DNA from: Antedon mediterranea
Taxonomy: Eukaryota > Echinodermata > Crinoidea > Comatulida > Antedonidae
NCBI RefSeq assembly: GCF_964355755.1
Contig: NC_092676.1
Coordinates: 14,986,288-15,050,287 of the forward strand
Reading direction: 5' to 3'
DNA length: 64,000 nucleotides
Every line of letters starts with the position of its first letter. Position 1 is the stretch's first letter. Below the pieces are notes generated by a model. That model was not told the DNA's origin. It was given only the letters and a program-made list of their open reading frames with translations, and searched no databases. Shown piece after piece: positions 36,460 through 50,100 of the stretch. Both the position numbers and the translations under genes were made by a program.

Positions 36460-39400
36460 GGCCCGTAACCAGGGGGGGGGGGGGAATCGGGGGATCGTAC
36501 GATCCCCCCCCCCCCCCCGCTGAACAGCGAGTTCCGCTTGGCCTCCCCCTTTTTTTGCTGGGCATACTAACACAACACGACGATTGTTCACTAAAGGCCT
36601 AGTCAAGCCTTAATAAATTTAATTAATACACTATATATATATATATATTTTATCTAAAATGTAAAAACCTAACACTAAAATTTACAAGATAAGTTCTATT
36701 TGATAACTGCTGAACATCGTGGTTCTGGAGCTAGCGAGCTGTACACAGAGCATAGTTGTTGTTTGGTTGACATAACAGGGTATTCCCCTACACAGGTCTC
36801 CGCGTGCGTGCGTGACGTGCCCTGCCTGCTTGATAGAGAAAGCATGCAGCTCACACGCAAGTGCAAGATGCAATGGTTGAGTGAATTCAGGGATCATCTT
36901 AATTCCATGGTTTTTTACCTAAACACCACATGATGGTGAATATGCCTGTTAAAGTCTCAATGATACGATCCCTAATGTACCATGTTGTTGCTAGGAGGCT
37001 TGAAAGGAGGAGGGATCTAGCCTAATTTCGGTCGGCAAGAGAATGCCGTCCTCTGACAATATAAGGTCGGCAATATTAAGGTCGGCAATTGAAATTTGTG
37101 GGCTGGAAATTACACCAACAATATAGTTCATAAAAAAAAAGAGAGTAGCCGGAAATGCGATTTGCGGCCATAGGCCTATAGAGAAAAAAAATTCGAGGGT
37201 ATGGTTCCAGTGGCGCGCGGATCTAGCGGGGGCGTATTTTTTTTAAATTAAATAGATTTTAAAAACACGTATCGTTTCGACGGTCACCGATGGTTTGCAC
37301 ATTTTCATAGTGAAAATAGTACGTCGGAGCACATCGTCAGCTTGATCGCATTCCACCAAGCATGTACATCGACATCCTTTGTGTACTATCAATCTCTAGC
37401 GTTACCAACGATCATTCACAGTTAAGTGTAAAAGGAGCAAGTTCATAAAAGCCACGTGGTGAGCTTGGTCGCGTTCCACTAAGCAGGTCGGCATCCTTTG
37501 TGATCGTCACTCCCGTATTGTAGAGTAGCGGTACCTCAGACGATCAATAGAGTTGATGAAGCCACATGGTCAGTGCTACTATACTACGCGCCCATTTATT
37601 AAGTACAATAAAAACAAAGGCTAGGACTGTATGCCTATGAAAATTATCCCGTCAGGGATAAATTTTATTAAAACATATTACTATTAAAATATTAACAATG
37701 CTGCAGCATTTCATGACCCTTGTTGTTTTATTTGCTTTCCCGTCGATGATTCTCATAAACACATCGCGATGACATCATGACAAAAGAGGTGTTTTGTTTT
37801 TTTCAAATCACTAAATATAATGTAATCGAGCCGGACCGTAATTTTTAAACGATCGTTTAAACCAGGTCGTTGAATATGCCGTGATTTTAATTGGCCCTGT
37901 TCAGACCCATGGCGTTAGACCGTTTTAGCGTACAACGTTACTATCAAGGTCACGTTACAAACTGCAGAGAAAAAAACGAGGTGTTCAGACCCATAGCGTA
38001 CGATTATCGTTACAACGGAAGTACGTCATCCAAGTTGTTTCTAGTTGCATATTCATGTGCTCTTACCCACGTGTTTTCATCATTATTTCCACTGTATACA
38101 GGCCTAGATCTCAGCCCTACAATTATGACAAAATTTGCCGTAAATAAAACATACCTCAGCATTTATTTAAGAAAAATATAGTAAAGCCAAATTTCTGTTT
38201 CTATTGTTTTTATTTTGTAGTAAAATCATTTTCCCCAGGCTCTTGTGTTACCATGGAGTAAAGAATAAAATAAAGCAGGCCTCGTAATGATGAAGAAAAA
38301 AATGATTGTGATTAGTCTATCCAGTCCAGTCAAAGATTATATATTCTTTGGTCCAGTCGGTTGAAAATAACCCTTAACTTGCTAATAAAAGGGAAACAGC
38401 TCCCCTTGTTTGTTTACTGATTTTTTTAGGAGTTAGGGGGTTTTCAGCATTAAACTTGTCCAGTCTAGTCTGCCTTGTATGAATGAGTGACTTGATGTCC
38501 CAGGCTAGTTTTTAGCTTGAATGAAATGCGTGAATGGCTCTAGGCCTAGCTAGGCCTAAAAGCGGATGGGATCGTAGTCCCTATGTTTAAATACAAGGTG
38601 CATGTATTTATGTCATTTGTTAGAAAATATAATGGTAATCAGTTGATAATAGTTTGTAGCCTTTGTAACAGTTGTATTTGTAGTGTAGTTAGGCCTTATT
38701 TATTCTGGCCTTTTTGTTATTGAAATCCATCTCACACATTGACGATACAAGATGTCAGCCTAGGTCAAACCTTGTTTCGCGTCATAACAGGAAACGTTCT
38801 GATTGGATACAACGTTGACTTACAGTTGCGTCGTACGCTAAAACGGTACTATCAACCGTTTTCCACTACAACGCTACAACCGTTGTACAACGCGTTGTAC
38901 GCTAATCCCCAACTGTTCAGACACACATTCTTTTAGCGTCGTACGCTAAAACGGTCTAACGCCATGGGTCTGAACAGGGCCTTGTCAAAAACATGACCGT
39001 CAGTCGATGGCTCGGAGTTTCGATAAATCTCGCGTCGCATGTGTTACGTGGTGGTGGAAAACACTCAGCAAGTTTGCTTCATTATATGCATGAGACTCTG
39101 TGACGACACGCTTTAACGTGACGTCATTTTAATTTAGCTGCATGATGCGAAGAAGAAGTAGTCACTGCGATCGACCCGGCGCGCGCGCGTGTAAGAAAAT
39201 AATACCGGCCTAGGCTATACTAGGACAAGTTTATGCTTATATAAAAGCTGAAAAACATCGTCGCGTTGTAAAAATTTAGATGTAAAGTACACAGGCAAGT
39301 TGTTAGCTTGCTTTGGTACCCTAGGTAAGTATCAGCTGCATGTTCCACATGTCGTAATTCGCGAGCTTTAGAGTGTTTGGTAAATGACATTATGAGATGT

Positions 39401-39631
39401 TTGTAAATCGTTTTAAACGACTTACAATGCGCTAGAACGCCAAAATTTCCAGGGGCCGTCGGCCCCTGGATCCCGACCGGGGGCCCTTGGCGGCCCCCTG
39501 TCCCCCAGCCAATGTTTGCTCGCTTTGCTCGCAAAGCTATGCCACCCCTATTTCAATATCCTGGATCCGCCCCTTGGTTCCACTAAACAACTTAACGATC
39601 CACCCCGCCGTCAAACCTGGTTACGGCCCTG
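36460..39631. mobile_element. 3.2-kb hAT-like element with GGCCGTAACCAGG ends
   Basis: Left end GGCCCGTAACCAGG (36460) and right end CCTGGTTACGGCCCTG (to 39631) are inverted copies; TGTTCCA stands outside on both sides (36453-36459, 39632-39638). The left end is followed by a 13-G run and, at 36505-36519, a C run that can pair with it. The right side has GC-rich hairpins near 39449-39490. No transposase frame was recognised. The 37894-38982 element is nested within it. Confidence 0.6.
37894..38982. mobile_element. 1.1-kb TIR element
   Basis: Inverted termini of about 45 bp, essentially identical, start GGCCCTGTTCAGACCCATGG and continue through GCGTTAGACCGTTTTAGCGTAC. Partial internal copies (GTTCAGACCCATAGCGTACG near 37983; CAACTGTTCAGACACAC near 38909) form subterminal repeats. 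The interior is non-coding, with one 96-codon frame from 37891 that starts inside the TIR and matches nothing I know. No convincing target duplication, so the superfamily is open. Confidence 0.85.
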
Positions 39632-39859
39632 TGTTCCACGCGTGGTTGCCGAGCATTTCGATTCGCATGAGTGCTCATGAAAGCGTCAGAGCTCATTTCC
39701 TGAGCTTTGATTGGTTGCGCAATATTTCGCTTCGCAAAAAGTAGAAACAATTCGAACTAGTAAATTTCGTGAAGCGAAAAATCAAAGGAACTAGAATTCG
39801 TCGAAGAAGGGAGTATGACAGACAGAAACTCGAATACGCATGCGCATAGCATGACGCTT

Positions 39860-39962
39860 TCGATTCGCGCGAACAAATTCGCCTAGTGGAAAATAGGCTT
39901 ATGCGTATAAACTGACGCTTACGATTCGCGCGAAGAAAATCGCCTAGTGGAATATCGGCCTT
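39860..39962. repeat. Right part of the split palindromic MITE
   Basis: GCGAACAAATTCGCCTAGTG and AAATCGCCTAGTGGAATATC, inverted relative to 36350-36420. Confidence 0.55.
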
Positions 39963-40194
39963 ATAAGGCCACTATTATTATACTGTATTCTATTTTTAAA
40001 AAGATAATATTCTTACCAGCAATGTTTCTGCAAATTCTAGAAAAAAACTTGACCAGACCACAACAATCCCCTATATACAGTACAAAATTCGAAAAAAAAA
40101 CACCATTTATGTTCGTTTGCAATATGTAATACCATACATTTTTATATTATACAATGAATGTTTATGAGTTTAAAGGTTTCAGTCGATGTTATGA

Positions 40195-41130
40195 TTAATA
40201 ATAGAGTATGGTGGCGCAATTCACTTCACCTTTTGTATTTTCGGTCTCGTTGGCTCTTTCGACTTGCCCTATCGTGTTTATACCTTGATCATCATCATTA
40301 TCATGAACAGGAGTTGAATCTGATATTTCCAAAACAACATATTGTGTAACTGATTTAGTAGTACAAAAATATTGTTAAAATCATTGAAGAAATATATAAT
40401 ACTATATTCATGGGCAACTAGTATTTTCTAGTAAATGCCTATGTTTTTTACAATTAATGTATTGTAAGTTTGTGGCGCAATTTACTTCACCTTTTGTATT
40501 TTCGGTCTCGTCGGCTCTTTCGACTTGCCCTATCGTGTTTATACCTTGATCATCATCATCATTATCATCATGAACAGGAGTTGAATCTGATATTTTCAAA
40601 ACAACATATCGTGTAACTGATTTAGTAGTACATGAATATTGTTAAAATCATTGAAGAAATATACAATACTATATCCATGGGCAACTAATATTTTCTAGTA
40701 AATGCCTATGTTTTTTACAATTAATGTATTGTAAGTATGTGGCGCAATTCACTTCACCTTTTGTATTTTCGGTCTCGTCGGCTCTTTCGTCTTGCCATAT
40801 CGTGTTTATACCTTGATCATCATCATCATCATTATCATCATGAACAGGAGTTGAATCTGATATTTTCAAAACAACATATCGTGTAACTGATTTAGTAGTA
40901 CATGAATATTGTTAAAATCATTGAAGAAATATACAATACTATATCCATGGGCAACTAATATTTTCTAGTAAATGCCTATGTTTTTTACAATTAATGTATT
41001 GTAAGTATGTGGCGCAATTCACTTCACCTTTTGTATTTTCGGTCTCGTCGGCTCTTTCGTCTTGCCATTTCGGGTTTATACATTGATCATCATCATTATC
41101 ATCATGAACAGGAATTGAATCTGATATTTT
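40195..41130 (-). repeat. Fourfold tandem C-terminal exon (264-270-bp period) of the OGFR-like gene
   Basis: Each unit carries an exon of 90-99 nt encoding STPVHDDNDDDDQGINTI and ERADETENTK, plus about 170 bp of nearly identical intron. Acceptor AAATATCAG and donor AAAAG/GTGAAGT are preserved. All copies are phase 1-1, so any number can be spliced in or skipped. Copies differ in the length of the Asp run. The copy lowest on the map reads through its donor to a stop and is the likely terminal exon. Confidence 0.88.
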
Positions 41131-44100
41131 GAAAACAACAAATTGTGTAACTGATTTAGTAGTACATGAATATTGTTAAAATCATTGAAGAAATATACAA
41201 TACTATATTCATGGACAACTAGTATTTTCAAGTAAAGGCCTATGTTTTTTACAATTAATGTATTGTAAATAGAATAATTCAGTTTATGCATTGCATTAAA
41301 TTATGCAGTAATATGTTCTAATCACCTTTTAGTTTTTCGCTCTCGTCATCCTTTTCGCACTCCGCATTTGTGTCTCTCTCTTGATTATTGTACTGTTTTT
41401 GGTCTTCAGCATTTTTAATGTCAACAAATGACAGAGGCAACATCAGACAATCATCACTAAATGGATTGGACGACTCACTGGAGTCAGATTTTTCTTCGAT
41501 ATAAAGTCTCAGATTATCATCTCTTATAGTTTGAAGCCAGTATGTCAAAAAGCTACGTTTAACAGATGATTTCAATTCTTTCGTTTCAAATATTTCATTG
41601 TAGAAAAATAAAATCAATGGCTGCTGCATCTCTTCAAATCCCAACTCACACATAGATTTAAAAATACGTGTAATTCGAAGGTAATTATGAGAGGAACTGT
41701 AAGAATAAATAGTTTTCAGTTATATTGCATGTTTATAGACTGCCGACCACTATTTTGGTTAATGTATTTAAACTTTATGCTATCAATGCAGTATAATAAT
41801 TACCTACAATCATCATTCTCCTTTATAAGTTTACAAAATATGGTATTTTCTTTTTGAACAAACTATTTCGTTATTTCGTGTGAAACCGTACAATGGTTAG
41901 GGTTATATTTATATTTCCATTCATATTCATATTGTTTATTTTATTTCATTACAATTTAATGAAAAATAATTAAAGATCATCATAATAGTTATCATCACCA
42001 TTTATAGCGCACATTTTCTATGATAAACTCATAATTAGCGGCGCTTTACATAGTGGTTGAAATAAAAAGTCTAAGAGCTTGTTACGAGTCCGTCACATCA
42101 GCGACCCTTGAATAAATAATAATATATTATTACTACATAAATACAAAGAAATAGAACTTACCGGTTAAGATGTTTAAATCTGCTTTCAAAATCATCAGAT
42201 CTACACAGTTTATAGGAACCTTTTATCAATTTAATTCTAATGCCGTAAAATCCCAACATCATTTCCAAGCTATTGATAAATCTCTTGCGAGCAGCCGGAT
42301 CCTTTTGAATTCTCTGACATGAAAGAATATTTTTTACAATAAATGTAATATAGCCTAAATACAGTACTTGGATTTTTGAATGGATTTCCTAGAAATGTCT
42401 TACAAAACCATGACAAAACCTCGTATGTGAAATAATAAGTATTTATTTAAATTCAGAATTGTATTTATTTATTTATTATTATTTATATTTTACTGGTATC
42501 TGTGGCATATCCAATTTATTACGCATTTACAAAAAAAGAACAAATTCCATTTTAAAACTATCTTTTAATAGAATGGCGACATTATGCTTCACGAAATTAA
42601 ATTTGTGGCGGATCTACAACACCATGTGTAGGCGATTCGCCAGTTCGTGTGATGACGACACAGTGATGTTGCCGCTGTTCGTCAACAGGGAGGAGATCAA
42701 AGACATGTTTGGGTACAATCATGGTGACATTTTCGGCTTCATAGGTTAGAGTTTAGTGTTCAGTGATGTCAAAAAATGATGTTTTACCCCCAAATAAGTA
42801 GTTAACAACAAAACTGTAACTCTGTTTTAATTGATATATCATGTGTTCACTTTTATCTTGATTCGGTGGGATTTTCTATGTTTTTGGAGGTTTGCGGAAA
42901 AATATTATTGCAACAAGTGTATTATATGTTATTTCTGAAGCAGAAAACAACAACAACAACAAAACACCTGATGCGGCTAAATTCATTATGTGAGATTTTA
43001 TCTCTTTCATTCAAAGAATATTAAGTTGGAGTGTTCAACTCACTATACGTGTGTCGACCTCTGTAGTTGTAATGTTGATAGTGTTGAGCCGAGAAATGTA
43101 CAAAAAGTCACATTGTGCAAATAACCATATTTGTGCAAAAATAATTCATTAATGTGCAAACATCAAGCCGTTAAATGCAAAAACGATCAGTTTCGACGTT
43201 AAATGTGTTTTGCCATGTTTGCTGCACAAAAGTGGTTATCTTATTTGTACATTTGAAGGCAAAATGGTGTTTTGTTACTTCTTCGTACTTCAATTCAACA
43301 TCTAAGTAACATAATTTTTCTTTATTTAAATTTTCTAGAAGATATATATTTTTGGTACAGTTATCTGAAGTGATCACTTTTACATCTATTAGGTCTATTG
43401 TTATTTTTAAAATAAGTGCATTCACAACAAAAGCACGTAGGTCCTACCTTTGCTTCGTGGAGTTGTAGAACTTGCGAATACCAATTTACTCCTTTTTCTC
43501 TTATTGGGAATAACCTTTGAAAAAAAAACCAGAAAAATAATGAGTATTGTTTTGATTTTTACGGTAGTTCATTATTTTCCTTTTTGACAATATCCTCTTT
43601 CTTTTGTATTATCTGAGGCCATAATCCAAAGTGTGTACATCAAGTGATTTAAACACAGCGTGGGTTCAAACAACACGAAGACGCTTCTTGAGAGAAGTTC
43701 TCAATGTAAGCGAGTCAAATGGTTGAGCTTTTAAGGAATGGGCGCCATTTACCTTACCTAAAGAGGTACTTCACTTTCAGGGCTAGTTGCCTTAACGGCA
43801 TGATAGTGAAAGTCAAAGTCTTCATGGATAAGTACTACGCCGTGTTTACACCCATAGGCTAATTCGAGACGAGTAAGGGGTTACCCCGGTGAACTGGTTC
43901 ACAAAGTAGCCTTTGTATCAGGGGGGGTTACCACCTATCTGATAGGGCCAGTGATTAATTTAAATTTACTATTGGTAATCTTTGGCCACATGTGCCTAAA
44001 GATATAAAATAAAAACAAAAACTATTTTACTGTACACTGTTTACAGGAAAATTAGTGATAAAAGTTGTTGATAATAATCACAATCAAATGCTGGCAAAAA

Positions 44101-47100
44101 CATCTTACCATTGTATGTAATTATGATTGTACTCTAGTACGTCATAATTTCCTTTCCACTTCTCGTGAATTTCATCAATAAACTCACCTATATAAGTGAG
44201 AAAATAAAATCTGTTACCGCACATTATAATATATATTACCGTATATCATAAGTATAAACAGTTAGAGTTAGTTCAATACATGACTTGCAATTCATACTAA
44301 AGACAAGATCGTATCAATTTGATATTTGTTGTGTCAGAAAAAGAAGCACGACGTATCTCGTTATCTATAAATTAATTATGAATATGCCTATCGTTATTAC
44401 CAAACAGAAAGCACATTATACATACCTTCTGGTTTGAATTTAATCTTATTCTGGTAGAAAAGCCAATTGTCCTTAAGAGCTTCATTATCTTCACTCCTCA
44501 TAGTCTTTTGAATAACAATACATTGTATTACATTTTATACTCCGTGTGTATGGGGCAAAAATACAGTACTATATAAATATAATTTCCAAACATTTTAAGA
44601 GTTGCTAAAAAAAACAAAATTTGTTTTTCCAATTTATTTCTACTTTTACGAAGAGGATCAGGAGGATTTCACACTCCGTATACAATAAAAACACCTTGAG
44701 ACACAACTAGTGTTTTTAAATTGAACACTCATGAAATACCGTACAACAAAGAAAAAAACAAAAATGATCTAAATACTTCTTACGGGATAGCCATCTCTAA
44801 ACTGTTTACAATCTCCGTTTTGTATTTTGGTTTGAAAGTTCTGTAACGACATATTAAAACGCACAATTAAAACACATAAAACAAATCCTATATCTCGTTT
44901 TTCTTTTTATTGTCCTTTTTATAAAAACATCAGAAAAAATGTATCTGATTTAAATGTATAGGTGCACATGTTAAAAAAATATGTTTGATATTCATAAAAA
45001 AATCGTTTGCAATTTACTTATATAAAGTTTATGCAAAAAAAAACCATTTGTACTGTATGTTTAAAAATAAAATAGATTTTATAATTTGAGTGGCCGGAGC
45101 AGGAGGACATTGTTTCTTAAAATAAAATTAGGGTTTTTTTTTTAAAGATGTTTGTCAGTTCAAATTAGTGTAAACTTATGTGTAGCGATTTCATAAAGTG
45201 TTAAAACATGTATTGCGCCTCATTTGCACACAGTATTGTCCTCTTAATAGAGGTGTCCCTTGACGAGGGCATCCCAAAGGAGGAGTTCTACTGTATGCCT
45301 TATGAAACGACCACTTGAATTGAAATATAATGATTGGAAACGGGTCATCATCAATTAAGGTCAAGGTGCTCGTTAAAACAATTGACTAATGATAACTTAC
45401 TTTTGAAGGAGCAGGTATGACAGCTCTTGTAGACCTATTTTCGACATCCGTTATTGGTAAGTTCGCTTCATTCTTGTCATCATTTTTACTATTTTGAGAT
45501 TCATGAGCATCTTCTTTTGAAATATTTCCATCGCTTACACAATCTACACTACCTACGTTTTCTGCAAACTTTGAAATCACAATCACAATCAAAATAAGTT
45601 ATTTCAATGCAGTATTTTTATTTTTCAATTAAAGTATCACAATTTGCAATCTGGAAACCATTGGAGAATGCCACGAGAGGCATGTCAACTTACAGTGCTT
45701 TCAAGAACTATCGATATTAGTTCTCTTGAAACGACCACTTAAATTGAAATTGAAATATAATGATTGGAAACAGGTCATCGTCAATTAAGGTCAAGGTGCT
45801 CGTTAAAACAATTGACTAATGATAACTTACTTTTGAAGGAGCAGGTATGACAGCTCTTGTAGACCTATTTTCGACATCCGTTATTGGTAAGTTCGCTTCA
45901 TTCTTGTCATCATTTTCACTATTTTGAGATTCATGAGCATCTTCTTTTGAAATATTTCCATCGCTTACACGATCTACACTACCTACGTTTTCTGCAAACT
46001 TTGAAATCACAATCACAATCAAAATAAGTTATTTCAATGCAGTATTTTTATTTTTCAATTAAAGTATCACAATTTGCAATCTGGAAGCCATTGGAGAATG
46101 CCACGAGAGGCATGTCAACTTACAGTGCTTTCAAGAACTATCGATATTAGTTCTCTTGAAACGACCACTTAAATTGAAATTGAAATATAATGATTGGAAA
46201 CAGGTCATCGTCAATTAAGGTCAAGGTGCTCGTTAAAAAAATTGACTAATGATAACTTACTTTTGAAGGAGCAGGTATGACAGCTCTTGTAGACCTATTT
46301 TCGACATCCGTTATTGGTAAGTTCGCTTCATTCTTGTCATCATTTTTACTATTTTGAGATTCATGAGCATCTTCTTTTGAAATATTTCCATCGCTTACAC
46401 GATCTACACTACCTACGTTTTCTGCAAACTTTGAAATCACAATCACAATCAAAATAAGTTATTTCAATGCAGTATTTTTATTTTTCAATTAAAGTATCAC
46501 AATTTGCAATCTGGAAGCCATTGGAGAATGCCACGAGAGGCATGTCAACTTACAGTGCTTTCAAGAACTATCGATATTAGTTCTCTTGAAACGACCACTT
46601 AAATTGAAATTGAAATATAATGATTGGAAACAGGCCATCGTCAATTAGGGTCAAGGTGCTCGTTAAAACAATTGACTAATGATAACTTACTTTTGAAGGA
46701 GCATGTATGACAGCTCTTGTAGGCCTATTTTCGACATCCGTTATTGGTAAGTTCGCTTCATTCTTGTCATCATTTTTACTATTTTGAGATTCATGAGCAT
46801 CTTCTTTTGAATTATTTCCATCGCTTACACGATCTACGTTTTCTGCAAACTTTGAAATCACAATCACAATCAAAATAAGTTATTTCAATACAGTATTTTT
46901 ATTTTTCATTTAAAGTATCACAATTTGCAATCTGGAAGCCATTGGAGAATGCCACGAGAGGCATGTCAACTTACAGTGCTTTCAAGAACTATCGATATTA
47001 GTTCTCTTGAAACGACCACTTAAATTGAAATTGAAATATAATGATTGGAAACAGGTCATCGTCAATTAAGGTCAAGGTGCTCGTTAAAACAATTGACTAA

Positions 47101-50100
47101 TGATAACTTACTTTTGAAGGAGCAGGTATGACAGCTCTTGTAGGCCTATTTTCGACATCCGTTATTGGTAAGTTCGCTTCATTCTTGTCATCATTTTTAC
47201 TATTTTGAGATTCATGAGCATCTTCTTTTGAAATATTTCCATCGCTTACACGATCTACACTACCTACGTTTTCTGCAAACTTTGAAATCACAATCACAAT
47301 CAAAATAAGTTATTTCAATGCAGTATTTTTATTTTTCAATTAAAGTATCACAATTTGCAATCTGGAAGCCATTGGAGAATGCCACGAGAGGCATGTCAAC
47401 TTACAGTGCTTTCAAGAACTATCGATATTAGTTCTCTTGAAACGACCACTTAAATTGAAATTGAAATATGATTGGAAACAGGTCATCATCAATTAAGGTC
47501 AAGGTGCTCGTTAAAACAATTGACTAATGATAACTTACTTTTGAAGGAGCAGGTATGACAGCTCTTGTAGGCCTATTTTCGACATCCGTTATTGGTAAGT
47601 TCGCTTCATTCTTGTCATCATTTTTACTATTTTGAGATTCATGAGCATCTTCTTTTGAATTATTACCATCGCTTACACGATCTACACTACCTACGTTTTC
47701 TGCTAACTTTGAAATCACGATCACAATCAAAATAAGTTATTTCAATACAGTATTTTTATTTTCAATTAAAGTATCAGAATTTGCAATCTGGAAGCCATTG
47801 GAGAATGTCACGAGAGGCATGTCAACTTACAGTGCTTTCAAGAACTATCGATATTAGTTCTCTTGAAACGACCACTTAAATTGAAATTGAAATATAATGA
47901 TTGGAAACAGGTCATCATCAATTAAGGTCAAGGTGCTCGTTAAAACAATTGACTAATGATAACTTACTTTTGAAGGAGCATGTATGACAGCTCTTGTAGG
48001 CCTGTTTTCGACATCCGTTATTGGTAAGTTCGCTTCATTCTTGTCATCATTTTTACTATTTTGAGATTCATGAGCATCTTCTTTTGAATTATTTCCATCG
48101 CTTACACGATCTACACTACCTACGTTTTCTGCAAACTTTGAAATCACAATCACAATCAAAATAAGTTATTTCAATGCAGTATTTTTATTTTTCAATTAAA
48201 GTATCACAATTTGCAATCTGGAAGCCATTGGAGAATGCCACGAGAGGCATGTCAACTTACAGTGCTTTCAAGAACTATCGATATTAGTTCTCTTGAAACG
48301 ACCACTTAAATTGAAATATGATTGGAAACAGGTCATCATCAATTAAGGTCAAGGTGCTCGTTAAAACAATTGACTAATGATAACTTACTTTTGAAGGAGC
48401 AGGTATGACAGCTCTTGTAGGCCTATTTTCAACATCCGTTATTTGTAAGTTCGCTTCATTCTTGTCATCATTTTTACTATTTTGAGATTCATGAGCATCT
48501 TCTTTTGAATTATTTCCATCGCTTACACGATCTACACTACCTACGTTTTCTGCAAACTTTGAAATCACGATCACAATCAAAATAAGTTATTTCAATACAG
48601 TATTTTTATTTTCAATTAAAGTATCACAATTTGCAATCTGGAAGCCATTGGAGAATGTCACGAGAGGCATGTCAACTTACAGTGCTTTCAAGAACTATCG
48701 ATATTAGTTGTCTTGAAACGACCACTTAAATTGAAATTGAAATATAATGATTGGAAACGGGTCATCTTCAATTAAGGTCAAGGTGCTCGTTAAAACAATT
48801 GACTAATGATAACTTACTTTTGAAGGAGCAGGTATGACAGCTCTTGTAGGCCTATTTTCGACATCCGTTATTGGTAAGTTCGCTTCATTCTTGTCATCAT
48901 TTTTACTGTTTTGAGGTTCATGAGCATCTTCTTTTGAATTATTTCCATCGCTTACACGATCTACACTACCTACGTTTTCTGCTAACTTTGAAATCACAAT
49001 CACAATCAAAATAAGTTATTTCAATACATTATTTTTATTTGTCAATTAAAGTATTACAATTTGCAATCTGGAAGCCATTGGAGAATGCCACGAGAGGCAT
49101 TCAACTTACAGAGCTTTCAAGACATATCGATATTAGTTCTCTTGTTGAAACACTTCGTTACGTTTCTAGCTGTCTACGTCAGCTATGGAGTTTGGGTGAC
49201 TGCAGTAGGCCGAGTCCGGTAAGCTTTCTTTGACGGTGCTTTTTGTTTCGGCGACATCCATTATCCTACCTTTTCATCTTGTTTATTATCATCCTAACTA
49301 CTTTTATCTGATAACCTGGATCCCATAATTAAAAGCTTACTTTTTGCGAAACCTCCTTTGGAGAACTTTCTTTTCCAAAGTTTGTTTTCTTGTTATCCGC
49401 TAATTCAACACTACGTTCGCTTGCGACTTGCTGTCTCGTCCTGTCTTCTTTCGATTCAACAATATTGTCTTCATCATCTTCACAACATTCGTTGCCTTGA
49501 ATCTTAACAACTTTGTCTAACAGAAAAACTAATAATTCAGAATCTCTGGTTCATAGAAATAAGTACATATAAGTGTACATACAAGCATATTAAAAATGAC
49601 AAAATGCGCACATAAATTTTACAAAAGTGCTAAAAATGGTAAAAAAAAGGCCTTTTTACAATAAAAATAAATCTTTCTTCATAAATGTCTTCATTCATTA
49701 GAGCGCATCTTGTTTATTTTTTCCCGATTTTTTTTGAAATTTTAATATGTGCTTGCTCAATTAATTATTTTTTCCATTTTCATTTTACTATTTCTTACTA
49801 CAATTTTGAATAACTTAGATCGCGTAATTTCACCTTTACTGTTTTATTTAAATATCTTACAGCTCTTCGGGATTAAAGTTCTATCGGATGTTGTGACGTT
49901 ATCATATGGCCAGTTTAAGTTAAAAGTAGTTTTTCATCTCTTTCGTAAAAGTTATACACATTTCAAAAAGCGCGCACCGCGCTTAATATACGTGCCCAAT
50001 CTTCTTCCAAATCTTACATCTTTTTGCTCAATTCATTATCTTCCGATCTGATTTTAACGTACGTGCATGTTTTTAAAAATTAAATGTCAGTAAAATTATA

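Noticed and set aside
36311-36606. Gly/Pro-rich ORFs on both strands
   Set aside because: Produced by the G and C runs of a transposon end.
43171-43425. 84-codon minus-strand ORF in the OGFR-like gene
   Set aside because: Lies between two well-supported core exons, has no phase-matched splice sites and no similarity to OGFR.
43620-43960. Possible additional exon or element with AGTGAAAGTCAAAGTC
   Set aside because: No phase-matched splice sites with the OGFR-like core and no recognisable termini.
45386-49009. Nine separate 65-68-codon genes each starting MIVIVIS
   Set aside because: The Met lies in intron sequence; the units are internal exons with matching acceptor and donor.
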